From Christensenella sp. (GTDB taxonomy: Bacteria; Bacillota; Clostridia; Christensenellales; Maliibacteriaceae): DNA of 11,218 bases. The notes under the pieces are model-generated. The model made no database searches. It had not been told where the DNA came from and worked only from the letters and a program-made list of their open reading frames with translations. This document shows positions 1 to 6,514 of this stretch, in pieces (within the stretch, counting starts at the first letter, position 1; each line of letters begins with the position of its first letter). The position numbers were made by a program, and so were the translations under genes. The stretch covers positions 1 through 11,218 of the forward strand of contig JAHZHV010000117.1 in the NCBI GenBank assembly GCA_019420085.1, given 5' to 3'.

Positions 1-61
1 ACATCCGGCGCTCCAAAAGATACCGCTGTTGCTCTAAAACTTCATTCTGTTCTTTGGACAC
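1..61 (-). CDS. Possible start of a gene running off the left edge
   Basis: An open minus-strand frame begins at GTG (61-59) and reads VSKEQNEVLEQQRYLLERRM before leaving the window. It starts just after the stop of the DUF6076-like gene (77), so the two could be one operon. An alternative in-frame GTG lies at 70-68. The peptide is polar and probably helical. With only about 20 codons visible no family can be named, and chance cannot be excluded. Confidence 0.25.
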   Translation of the reverse strand, partial: MSKEQNEVLEQQRYLLERRM

Positions 62-76
62 CGGATGCACCTGCTG

Positions 77-600
77 TCATTTCATTCTTTTGCCCGTGTC
101 AGCGTACAGCTTGGCACGCTCCAAATCCGCATAATAATTTGTCTTGGCATAGGCATCGTCCTCCTCCGCCTGTTCCAAGCGCCGCTTCGCCATGGCCTGT
201 GCCGCCGCTGCAAATTCCGCTGTTATCGTTCCACGGCTCTTTTCGGAGCGGATGGCGGCGCGGCGTTTTTCGTAAGCAGCTTTGAGGGGATTATCCTTCG
301 CCCGCTCTGCCTTGCCCTGAACGATGGCGTACCGGCGGCAGGAGATTTTCTTGCCATTGTATAACTCCGGTGCTGTGCCGTAGGAACAATACTTCTGCCG
401 CCGTGCGCTTTGCATCAGAAAATACTGCCCGCAAATTTCGCACTGCCTCGGATAATGCCCGTGGTGCAGCCCCTCGAAGAAATCCGTCAGCACAAAGCTG
501 TAGTAGCTCGCAAAGGCCATTCTTCGGGCGGTGACGAGAATATGACTGTTTCGCCGTTTTGGGAGAGCAAGATATTCTGTGTGCAGCGGAAACAGACTTG
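77..600 (-). pseudogene. DUF6076-like zinc-finger protein, N-terminus lost
   Basis: This is the C-terminal part of a protein resembling the DUF6076 family of clostridial genomes and mobile elements, whose function is unknown. The frame stays open up to an ATG at 769, and residues below are numbered from it. Visible are a segment ending TDFFEGLHHGHYPRQCEICG, then a Cys cluster (C110, C113, C128, C144) fit to bind one zinc, then a long charged Lys/Arg/Glu/Ala-rich helix ending at the stop (77-79). The first 56 codons (769 down to about 601) are antisense to a ParM/ParR-like locus and look nothing like the family, so I place the true fragment at about 600-77. The remaining sequence has no convincing start or RBS and is probably a broken gene. 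The family name is from memory of the motif; the zinc cluster and the junction are read directly. Confidence 0.55.
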
Positions 601-602
601 AT

Positions 603-692
603 CCGAATACCTTTGTTGAGGACATCTGTGCCGCCGCAAAAGGGTATGAATATCTGGCGGAAGCGCAGTTGAAGGCTGAGGGTAAGGTATGA
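603..692 (+). pseudogene. Remnant of a ParM/StbA-like gene, last ~29 codons
   Basis: This plus-strand frame reads PNTFVEDICAAAKGYEYLAE and ends at TGA (690-692), sharing ATGA with the following ParR-like ORF. The ICAAAKGYE-type ending and the position directly before a ParR-like gene fit the C-terminus of an actin-like plasmid-segregation ATPase of ICEs and plasmids. None of the ATPase core is present: the frame meets a stop at 543-545, and upstream sequence belongs to the DUF6076-like gene on the other strand. The assignment rests mainly on context and a short stretch. Confidence 0.4.
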
Positions 693-1021
693 ACGGTGAA
701 ATCTATTGACTGAACATTCGCTTTGATCTCACTGACGAGTGCCAGCGGTCTATTGCTGGATGGCTGCAATTCCTCGACCGAAAGCAGTATGGGTCTATCA
801 ACAAATTCATCATTGCTGCTATCGGAAAGGCTTTTGACAGCAATGGCAGCAGTACGCTGACCGCTGAAGAAGTCCGCAGCATTATCCGGGAGGAATTGCA
901 GGATGTTGCCTTTGTGTCAGCGCAGCCGTCGCAGACGCAAACAGTCCAGCTGACATTGACGGAGGAGGAACAGGCGGCAAACGAGCAGAGCGTCCTCAAT
1001 GATTTGGAGATGTTCGGATGA
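689..1021 (+). pseudogene. ParR-like DNA-binding partition protein with in-frame stop
   Basis: The frame starts at ATG 689 (overlapping the previous stop as ATGA) and runs 111 codons to TGA 1019-1021. Codon 7 (707-709) is TGA, giving MNGEIY-stop-LNIRFDL. The body shows a basic N-terminal segment (LDRKQYGSINKFII) typical of ribbon-helix-helix-like ParR proteins that bind centromere repeats and pair with ParM. It ends in an acidic tail (LTEEEQAANEQSVLNDLEMF) like those in Firmicutes ICE partition loci. A CGA-to-TGA change would explain the stop. No good in-frame start with an RBS follows it, so the gene is probably inactive unless the stop is read through. Family assignment is by motif memory. 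Confidence 0.55.
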
Positions 1022-1095
1022 TGCCAAATAAGGCGATTTTGGCAGCAAGCCGGAAAAAATCCACAATTTACGGCACCAAAATGATGCCGCAGTAA
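1018..1095 (+). CDS. 25-codon ORF coupled to the ParR-like gene
   Basis: ATG 1018 overlaps the ParR-like stop (ATGA) and the ORF ends at TAA 1093-1095. It encodes a basic peptide beginning MMPNKAILAASRKKS. The overlap is typical of real operon genes, but the product matches nothing I know and may be a truncated remnant of the gene that once followed parR. The same frame continues open after the stop into the recombinase fragment, which suggests a deletion fused unrelated pieces nearby. Confidence 0.25.
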   Translation: MMPNKAILAASRKKSTIYGTKMMPQ

Positions 1096-1124
1096 AGCTG
1101 CACCCTAAAGGGAAAAGCGAAAGG

Positions 1125-1261
1125 TCCCGCTGTCCACAAGCGGGAGCTTGAGATAGCCCCAAAAGGTGCGTCTCACGGTATAACAAGCAGGGACAATGTA
1201 CTGCACATTGTCCTCCTCAGAGCCGCAGGGCGGCTCTTCTTTAGGGGAATTCTTCCCCTAA
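1125..1261. repeat. Cluster of four perfect hairpins
   Basis: Four inverted repeats with perfect stems lie in a row: TCCCGCT/AGCGGGA (1125-1131 with 1139-1145), GGACAATGT/ACATTGTCC (1191-1199 with 1205-1213), AGAGCCGC/GCGGCTCT (1219-1226 with 1230-1237) and TTAGGGGAA/TTCCCCTAA (1241-1249 with 1253-1261). The third is followed by TCTTT. No convincing gene covers this stretch. In related ICEs the DNA after parR leads to oriT and relaxase genes, so a relic oriT or a recombinase binding region is possible; that is inference. The hairpins stop exactly where recombinase homology begins. Confidence 0.6.
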
Positions 1262-2019
1262 TACCACTGAAAACAAAAACGGGAAGAAAGAGCCTGTTTG
1301 CAGGACTGCTGTATTGCCCTGACTGCGGGGCTAAGCTGCATTTTTGCGCTGCCAAAAGCCTGAAGCTCAATCAGGAGTTTTACCGCTGTGCCAACTACAA
1401 TTCCGGGCGTGGAACTTGCGACATCCACTATATCCGCAATGTGGTGCTGGAGCAGATTGTAGCGGAAGCAGTGGGCAGTCTTGCGGATTTTGTGCGGTGC
1501 TATGAGTCTGTTTTCCTGTATCTGCTGGCGAAGAACAACAATGTCGCACGACAGTCCGAGGTGCAAAAGCTGAAACAATCCTTAGCAACCGGTGAACGGC
1601 GCATCAGGATGATCGACAAGGCGATTGAGGAGCTGTTTGAGGCAAATATCTCCGGCAAGGTCAGCGACGAGCGTTTTGTAAAGATGACGGACAATTACGA
1701 AAAAGAGCAGAAGGAGCTGCTGGAGCTTGTGGCTGACGGCAATAAAAAATTGCAGGATGCAGAGCAAAACAAGGTGGATTTGAAGCTGCTGATGAAGGCA
1801 CTTCGGGATTACACGGACATCCGGCAGCTCACCCCTGAGATTGTCAATGCGCTGATACGGCGTATCGAAGTCTACAGCAAGGACAAGAAAACAAAAAAGG
1901 TGAAGGTGGACATTTACTTTACTGCCGTCGGACTGTTCACCCCGCCGACGGAACAGGAGCTGCAGATGGCGATGGAGGAGATACGCCGAAACCCGCAGCA
2001 GTTCGGAATTTCTGCATAA
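1261..2019 (+). pseudogene. Large serine recombinase, C-terminal fragment
   Basis: This is the C-terminal half of a large serine recombinase (resolvase/invertase superfamily) of the type that moves Tn1549- or Tn4451-like elements. The fragment begins around KTKTGRKSLFAGLLYCPDCG, with zinc-ribbon cysteines at codons 1315, 1324, 1387 and 1417. A long charged coiled-coil region follows (about 1560-1800). It ends with a DUF4368-like tail containing VDIYFTAVGLF, finishing at TAA 2017-2019. The N-terminal catalytic domain (nucleophilic serine) and the first DNA-binding domain are absent; intact members are usually over 500 residues, against about 250 here. No start codon with an RBS is seen. The frame is intact, so loss was probably by deletion at the left. 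It cannot catalyse recombination alone. Confidence 0.85.
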
Positions 2020-2060
2020 AGCAGAACACGGTGCAGCCCTTATTTTCAGGGCTACACCGT
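2010..2060. terminator. Two hairpins at the recombinase 3' end
   Basis: TTCTGC/GCAGAA (2010-2015 with 2021-2026) brackets the recombinase stop codon. A longer hairpin follows with 13-nt arms and one mismatch (2028-2040 with 2048-2060, loop TATTTTC). No T-tract follows on either strand, so this is a weak rho-independent terminator at best. It could also be part of the element's end, since large serine recombinase genes often lie next to the att site. Confidence 0.4.
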
Positions 2061-2139
2061 ATCCTACATAATTACTTCGCTATGGGTCTGCGTCGGATGG
2101 AGGATATCTCCTGCTGCCGGCGCTTCTTTTTTTTCTCGT

Positions 2140-2232
2140 TTATCGCCCGGATTTTCTGCTTTTGATGATCGCATAGGCGATGACGGCGCCGATGGCGGTG
2201 CCGATGAGGGATGGAATGAGTGTTTCCAGCAT
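2140..2232 (-). CDS. 30-residue single-TM peptide, unknown
   Basis: From ATG 2232 this encodes METLIPSL-like hydrophobic sequence (MLETLIPSLIGTAIGAVIAY) followed by a basic end (AIIKSRKSGR), giving one transmembrane helix of about 20 residues with a GxxxG motif and a positive C-terminus. A GGAG lies 9 nt before this start. A promoter (TTGCAT-17-TACAAT) puts transcription start near 2265, leaving about a 33-nt leader. An in-frame ATG at 2265 would give 41 residues but would be almost leaderless. The shape resembles small hydrophobic membrane peptides, including type I toxins and holin-like peptides, but there is no recognisable family match. It may be a host or phage accessory gene. Eight A residues just after the stop form no terminator in this direction. 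Confidence 0.45.
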   Translation of the reverse strand: MLETLIPSLIGTAIGAVIAYAIIKSRKSGR

Positions 2233-2271
2233 AAAGCCACGCTCCGATTCATGAAAAGTCTGCATACCGCC

Positions 2272-2300
2272 ATTGTACAGGACGCGGCGCGGCGATGCAA
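2272..2300 (-). promoter_or_regulatory. Sigma-A-type promoter for the 30-residue ORF
   Basis: On the minus strand the -35 TTGCAT (2300-2295) and -10 TACAAT (2277-2272) are separated by exactly 17 bp, close to the sigma-A/sigma-70 consensus. It sits immediately downstream of the terminator at 2302-2360, so the small ORF would be transcribed independently of the upstream gene. Confidence 0.5.
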
Positions 2301-2301
2301 G

Positions 2302-2360
2302 AAAAAAACAAAGGGAGACGGCAGGTGCATGCCTGCGGCCGCCGTCTCCGCGCTTTTTTT
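2302..2360. terminator. Bidirectional rho-independent terminator
   Basis: A perfect 9-bp stem GGAGACGGC/GCCGTCTCC (2314-2322 with 2341-2349), with an inner CAGG/CCTG stem, is flanked by A7 (2302-2308) and T7 (2354-2360). Read on the minus strand it follows the 143-residue membrane protein gene and ends in a long U-tract. It is equally good in the plus direction. Confidence 0.85.
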
Positions 2361-2374
2361 GAGCGTGTGTTTTT

Positions 2375-2806
2375 TTAACTGTGTTTTCTGCGCCGCAATG
2401 CCAGCGCAAGCGCCGTGCAGGCGCATACCAGCGCCGAGCCGGCCAGAAGGCAGCGGCCCGCCGCGTCGACAAACGCCGTCTCTTCGCCGTGCACCTCGAC
2501 GATCTGCGCGCCTAGCGCGGTCAGACTGTCTGCAAAATTGCGCGCGTAGGCGGTGACATCCTCCAGCACATACAGCGTGGCGTGCGCAAGCGTGCTGCCC
2601 TGGCTTTGAAAGGCGACGAGCGCATCCACCGTCTCGGGCATGGAGATGGTAAAACTGTCATGCGTTCCGGCAAGCTGCGGGTGAAATTCCGCAAGATCTG
2701 CCTGCGGCGCATGCGGCACGCGCATGCCGGCAAGCACCGGAATGCTCAGAAAAACAATCAAAACGGCAATCAGACTTGCCCAAAGGACAAACGGTCTGTT
2801 TCGCAC
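2375..2806 (-). CDS. Two-TM membrane protein, unknown function
   Basis: This encodes a 143-residue protein. Start choice: AGGAGG (2820-2815) overlaps the first possible GTG (2815) but is 8 nt from the GTG at 2806, so the latter is preferred. It has one N-terminal TM segment (FVLWASLIAVLIVFLSIPVL), a polar outer domain of about 85 residues containing THDSFTISMPETVDALVAF, a second TM near the C-terminus (LAGSALVCACTALALAL), and a basic RRRKHS tail. This predicts both ends in the cytoplasm and an extracellular middle. A -10-like TACAAT lies upstream and a strong terminator follows, so it is probably monocistronic. It lies where phage lysis genes would be expected, but two TMs around a large outer domain are unlike a typical holin, and a host gene is equally likely. 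Confidence 0.7.
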   Translation of the reverse strand: MRNRPFVLWASLIAVLIVFLSIPVLAGMRVPHAPQADLAEFHPQLAGTHDSFTISMPETVDALVAFQSQGSTLAHATLYVLEDVTAYARNFADSLTALGAQIVEVHGEETAFVDAAGRCLLAGSALVCACTALALALRRRKHS

Positions 2807-2859
2807 AAAACGCACCTCCTCCCCTGCAATGTAACGTTCCCGTAAAATCTGATGATTCT

Positions 2860-2865
2860 ATTGTA
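2860..2865 (-). promoter_or_regulatory. Possible -10 box upstream of the two-TM gene
   Basis: The minus strand reads TACAAT (2865-2860) about 54 nt before the chosen GTG start, in an AT-rich gap. No good -35 is found at 16-18 bp spacing. The phage operon ends at 2913 without a clear terminator, so readthrough is possible. Confidence 0.3.
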
Positions 2866-2912
2866 CATAAATTACAGGGTGCGTGTATGTGCGTCGCAAA
2901 AAAATTTACGAA

Positions 2913-4118
2913 TTATTTACCGATTCGCTTCTGATACTCCGTTGCATAGTAGCTCTGGGCGACGGCGCGCATCTGCCTGGCCTCGTCGGCGGTAATGAAA
3001 TCGTTGGACAGGAATTCATTGACCTGACTGTTGATCAAAGAGTAGATGCTCGTCTTGCTCTTGCCGCGCAGAACCTGAATGCGCACGTTTTCCTTCAGAC
3101 CGTTTAAGAACGTTGTGTAGTTTGCCGAATAACCGGAGGACTTCGAGGACGACGAAGACGAGCCGCCGCCGCTGCGGGAAGAACCGCCGCCACTGCCGCC
3201 GGAGGATGCGGCCTTGCGCTGCGCCAGGTTGAACTCGGCAAGCCAGTTGGCCTGCGCCTGTTCATCCTGCGCCTTCTTGTACCAGTAGTCGCGGTCGGCC
3301 TGCCATGCGGCAAGGTTGTTCTGATAGGCTTCGTACTCGGCGCGGCTCATGTCGCTGTAGCGGTTGTAATAATAGGAAAGGTCCTCGTAGTAATCCGTTA
3401 CGCCGTCGCGCCAGTGCCCATAGGCTTCCTCGTCCATGTCGCGATACAGTGCAAGCTGTTTTTCCAGCGCCTCGCCTTCGTCTTTCCAGCGGCCGTATGC
3501 CTGCTCATAGAGTGCGGGCAGGATGTTGCCAAGGTTTGCAAGATAGTTCTGATACGCCTGATTGCCCGCCGTGACGGCGTAGCTGTTGGCGTAGCCGCCG
3601 GAAAGAGATGCGGCGTTGGCCGCCGTTTCCAGCATTGCCATGCGCCCCTGGCGCTCGTATTGCTGGCGGTAGAGGTTGTAGAGCGCGTCGCCGCCCGGGT
3701 CGTAGGAAAAGGACGGCCTGTTGTTGATGGCGTCGATCAAAGCGGCGATTTCGTCCTCATAGGCCGAGACGTAATCGCCCGGCTTGTTCTGCTCCCATTG
3801 GGCAAGCAGTTCCTCAGCCTTTTTCAGCGCTTCGGACGCCGTGTAGCCGGGCATGGCGGCCTCGATTTTTTTCAGCGCCTCCGCCGCGGATGCCGCGGAG
3901 GAGACGTCGGGGGACGTGTAGGAAGGCAGCGTGGCAGAAAGACCGGGGAATGCCTGCGTTTGTGCCGCATCGGGCAAAAGAAGCTCCGTGCCGCTGTAGA
4001 GCGTGTCGCCGTTTGTCAGGTTGTTGGCGGACAGGATCGACGCGGGGTCCAGATTGTAGCGCGCCGCGATGGAGGAAAGCGTGTCGCCGTCGGCGACGGT
4101 GTATTTTTTTACGGCCAT
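2913..4118 (-). CDS. Phage virion protein with N-terminal LysM domain
   Basis: This encodes a 401-residue protein. Residues 4-49 form a LysM peptidoglycan-binding domain (YTVADGDTLSSIAARYNLDP, then LTNGDTLYSGTELLLP). Residues about 75-300 are helical and rich in Tyr, Ala and Gln, with ASLSGGYANSYAVTAGNQAY and repeated Tyr-rich stretches. A Gly/Ser linker spans about 305-330, followed by a helical C-terminal domain (331-401). The GGY-NSYA--G-QAY block resembles unassigned proteins of gut Firmicutes phages, from memory. It is the last gene of the structural operon, with its RBS (AAGGAGG, 4131-4125) across the previous stop. There are no visible lysozyme, amidase or endopeptidase motifs. It is probably a virion component that contacts or crosses the peptidoglycan during DNA entry; the family role is unknown and this is inference. 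Confidence 0.8.
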   Translation of the reverse strand: MAVKKYTVADGDTLSSIAARYNLDPASILSANNLTNGDTLYSGTELLLPDAAQTQAFPGLSATLPSYTSPDVSSAASAAEALKKIEAAMPGYTASEALKKAEELLAQWEQNKPGDYVSAYEDEIAALIDAINNRPSFSYDPGGDALYNLYRQQYERQGRMAMLETAANAASLSGGYANSYAVTAGNQAYQNYLANLGNILPALYEQAYGRWKDEGEALEKQLALYRDMDEEAYGHWRDGVTDYYEDLSYYYNRYSDMSRAEYEAYQNNLAAWQADRDYWYKKAQDEQAQANWLAEFNLAQRKAASSGGSGGGSSRSGGGSSSSSSKSSGYSANYTTFLNGLKENVRIQVLRGKSKTSIYSLINSQVNEFLSNDFITADEARQMRAVAQSYYATEYQKRIGK

Positions 4119-4120
4119 GT

Positions 4121-4519
4121 TCAGCCTCCTTGCTGCATTGACACATCGCCAAGCGCGGCAAGCGCCTGCCGCCAGCTTTGGCGCCTGGCAAGCGTTTCTT
4201 GATATTCGCTTCGGATTTGGGAAAGCGCCGAAAGAATGCCGGATATGCTGTCTGATTCAATCAGCGCGTCGATGGCTTTTGCGGCAATGTAGTCCGTGTC
4301 CGAAAGGTTCTGCTTCAGCTGTGCAATCTGCTGCTGCACGCCCGGCTGCGGCGCGGGAAGTTGTGAAAAGACAAGCTGCGCGCCTTCGACGATGTAGTCG
4401 CGGATGCCGGATAAGTCAAAGTCATCCGGCAGCTCCAGCACCGGACACGACGGGTCAACAGGATACGTCGTGACGCTTTGCAGCCGGCCGTCATCGGCGG
4501 TTTGGTAATTGACTTTCAT
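4121..4519 (-). CDS. Small tail-fibre accessory protein, XkdW-like
   Basis: This encodes a 132-residue protein starting at ATG 4519, with AGGAGG (4537-4532) 12 nt upstream inside the end of the fibre gene. An ATG at 4528 hits a stop after three codons and is rejected. The N-terminal half is a small beta/alpha domain (YPVDPSCPVLELPDDFDL). The C-terminal half contains QQQIAQLKQNLSDTDYIAAK and ends RRQSWRQALAALG. The LKQ-L-DTDY...R--WR pattern is typical of small proteins encoded just after tail-fibre genes in Firmicutes phages (XkdW-like or fibre-assembly-like). They may help the fibre fold or attach, but their role is not firmly known. The stop overlaps the next gene's RBS, so translation is probably coupled. 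Confidence 0.75.
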   Translation of the reverse strand: MKVNYQTADDGRLQSVTTYPVDPSCPVLELPDDFDLSGIRDYIVEGAQLVFSQLPAPQPGVQQQIAQLKQNLSDTDYIAAKAIDALIESDSISGILSALSQIRSEYQETLARRQSWRQALAALGDVSMQQGG

Positions 4520-4523
4520 TGTA

Positions 4524-6482
4524 TCATGCGTCCTCCTGTGTAAGATCGGATGCAAGAACCAGTCCGTAAATGCGCATAATGGCCCACGGATCGGCGGTGA
4601 CCGCGGTGTGTGCGCCGCCGCCTAAGTGTACCATGGTGTTTTTCTGGGATGCATAGACGTATCCGGTCGTATTGCATTGCAGTTCGATGCCGAAGGTGCG
4701 CTGCTGATTGGCTGTCATGTTGGCATCCAGCGCACCGCTGCCCGTCCAGATGATGGGGTTACCGGTGCTGTTGGGGCTTTTGACCATCAGCATCGGCAGC
4801 GGATACAGCGACGAGTTTACTGCAATGATGAACATCTCGTAGTCCGCAAGCGCAGGAAGCAGAATGCTGCCTGATTCCCAAACACCGCTCCAAAGAAGCT
4901 TCGGCCGCGTCATGGCAGAAAGATTCTTTCGTGCTTCATCCGCCGCATCTGCGCCCGTGCCGCCGCTTGGAATCGCAAGCGGCGTGGTAAGACTTGCCGA
5001 CTGCGCGGTAAGCTGCGCGGCAAACGCGGCGTTTCCCGTCACGTCAAGCGTGCCGGACAACGTTGTGCCGCCACCGACCTGCAGCGCGCCAAGGACGGCG
5101 GCGTCGCCTTCAAACTCGGCGTCCAGCGCGCTTTGCAGCGCGGCCTTGGAACTCATGCGACCGAATGCCACGCCGCCCAGCGCGGCGTTTGCGTTCATCA
5201 GGCGAAAACTCGGCGCGACAAAGAGGGTGTACGTCGTCTCCCCCTCCAGAAGATCCGTGACGGTAACACGCACGGTGAAAGATTGCGCCTGGTCGATCGT
5301 GCCGCCGCCGATGATGCTTGCAATGCCGCTTTGTAGCGGCGTTTCGCTGCCAAAGGATGCGTCCGTGCTGCGCCGGAAGGCCGCGCTTGCCTGCGCGGTG
5401 TTGTTGCCGCCGACGCTGCTTGCCGAAAACGTTGCCTGGACAAGCAGGTATGTGCCGTCGACGTTGGGCGTGCCGTCTGCGTCGCAGCGGTGCGCCGTGG
5501 CCGAAAGCTGCGGCTTTTGATAGGCCTCCACGTCGATTGTGCAGGATACCGGCGCGCTTTGCATGCCCCGGGAATCGACGACGTAACAGCGATAGGTGAT
5601 CTGTCCGGCCGCCGTCAGAAGCGGCGTTTCGATCTGCGGCTGCGTCGAGGTGGCGACCGATTCCACAACATAGGCGCTGATCGTGCTGCCGTAGGCGCCC
5701 TGCGCATCGCAAAAGGACAAAACACAGCGGCTTTTGTTCTGCACGAAAAGACCGAATGCGCCGTCTTTGACGTCCGCCGTGACGCGCGAAAGCGCCGGCA
5801 CGACGAAAGAGGGGATGCGCACGGTAAAGGACTGCTGCACGCTGCCCACGCGCGTCTGGCCGCTGTAGGTTTCAAGCGTCAGCGTGGCCTGTCCGCTTTG
5901 CGCGTTCGGAATTTCCGAAAGCCAGGAAAGCGGGACGGCGCACGTGCCCTGCGTGCCGCCCTGCAGGTCAATCGTCTGGGAAAATGCGCCAAGGGACACA
6001 ATCGCCTGATGCGTAAAGGACGAATCGGCGGGCGTGACGGTAAAGCCAAGCGGCGCGCCGCAATCGACGGCGTCGGTTTCGAGCGTCAGCGCGCTTGCGC
6101 GGGGGATCGTATCCAGGGCGACGCTGCGCTGGCAGCTTAAAGCGGAAAGCGTCGTGCCGCTGATGCCGCCGGCGCCGGAGATGAAGACGGCGCCCGTGCC
6201 GTCGGTGGCATGCGCGACCGTCGCGCTGTGCGACACGACGGGCACCCAGCCTGCGGCGTTATACAGATTGACGGCCGTGCGTGCGTGTGCCTGCGACGCG
6301 CCCAGCGAAAGGTACCAGTCGCCGGTGCCGTAGGTGCGCGATGCATAGGGAACGTTTTTGTAAAGATACAGCGTTGCCGAAACAAGCGAGGTGTTGCCTG
6401 CCACATTTTCGGTACTGGACCAGTCGATGCGCACCTGGACGCTTGCGTTGCTGGCCACGCCGTAGAAGGAACCGCTTGCCAA
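4524..6482 (-). CDS. DUF859-like phage tail fibre / minor structural protein
   Basis: This encodes a 652-residue protein starting at TTG 6482; MASGSFYG is a typical start for the family, and GGAG lies 13 nt upstream. An N-terminal beta region (residues 1-110) precedes several Ig-like repeats (about 130-440), with DUF859-like signatures such as FTVRVTVTDLLEGETTY and AALGGVAFGRMSS. Residues about 445-500 look like a beta-helical shaft (LGALQVGGGTTLSGTLDVTG). Then comes the fibre motif AIPSGGTGADAADEARKNL, and a roughly 130-residue C-terminal domain that is the likely receptor-binding tip. DUF859 proteins are minor structural or fibre proteins of Firmicutes siphophages. It ends just before the XkdW-like gene, as fibre genes usually do. 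No enzymatic depolymerase motif is visible. The host receptor cannot be told from sequence. Confidence 0.85.
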   Translation of the reverse strand: MASGSFYGVASNASVQVRIDWSSTENVAGNTSLVSATLYLYKNVPYASRTYGTGDWYLSLGASQAHARTAVNLYNAAGWVPVVSHSATVAHATDGTGAVFISGAGGISGTTLSALSCQRSVALDTIPRASALTLETDAVDCGAPLGFTVTPADSSFTHQAIVSLGAFSQTIDLQGGTQGTCAVPLSWLSEIPNAQSGQATLTLETYSGQTRVGSVQQSFTVRIPSFVVPALSRVTADVKDGAFGLFVQNKSRCVLSFCDAQGAYGSTISAYVVESVATSTQPQIETPLLTAAGQITYRCYVVDSRGMQSAPVSCTIDVEAYQKPQLSATAHRCDADGTPNVDGTYLLVQATFSASSVGGNNTAQASAAFRRSTDASFGSETPLQSGIASIIGGGTIDQAQSFTVRVTVTDLLEGETTYTLFVAPSFRLMNANAALGGVAFGRMSSKAALQSALDAEFEGDAAVLGALQVGGGTTLSGTLDVTGNAAFAAQLTAQSASLTTPLAIPSGGTGADAADEARKNLSAMTRPKLLWSGVWESGSILLPALADYEMFIIAVNSSLYPLPMLMVKSPNSTGNPIIWTGSGALDANMTANQQRTFGIELQCNTTGYVYASQKNTMVHLGGGAHTAVTADPWAIMRIYGLVLASDLTQEDA

Positions 6483-6514
6483 GGGGGAAACACAACTCCT
6501 TTCCCTGCGTTTTT

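Noticed and set aside
65..364. Plus-strand ORF of 99 codons opposite the DUF6076-like gene
   Set aside because: It is antisense to the zinc-finger protein, with no RBS or known motif.
1096..1260. Reading the open frame before 1261 as part of the recombinase
   Set aside because: The frame is open, but the peptide does not resemble a serine recombinase and the DNA is dominated by hairpins, so it was treated as fused non-coding sequence.
2064..2426. Minus-strand ORF of 120 codons across the terminator
   Set aside because: It crosses a strong terminator and the promoter, lies in a different frame from the 30-residue gene, and its product is low-complexity.
3414..4202. Long plus-strand ORF of 262 codons opposite the LysM gene
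   Set aside because: It is antisense to a well-supported gene with RBS and family motifs. The product is Arg/Val/Gly-rich low-complexity sequence without a domain, as expected in GC-rich antisense frames.
4524..5000. Possible diversity-generating retroelement target at the fibre C-terminus
   Set aside because: No template repeat, reverse transcriptase or matching variable repeat is seen in the window.
4864..6140. Plus-strand ORFs of 218 and 216 codons opposite the fibre gene
   Set aside because: Both are antisense shadows of the DUF859-like gene, without recognisable domains or ribosome sites.
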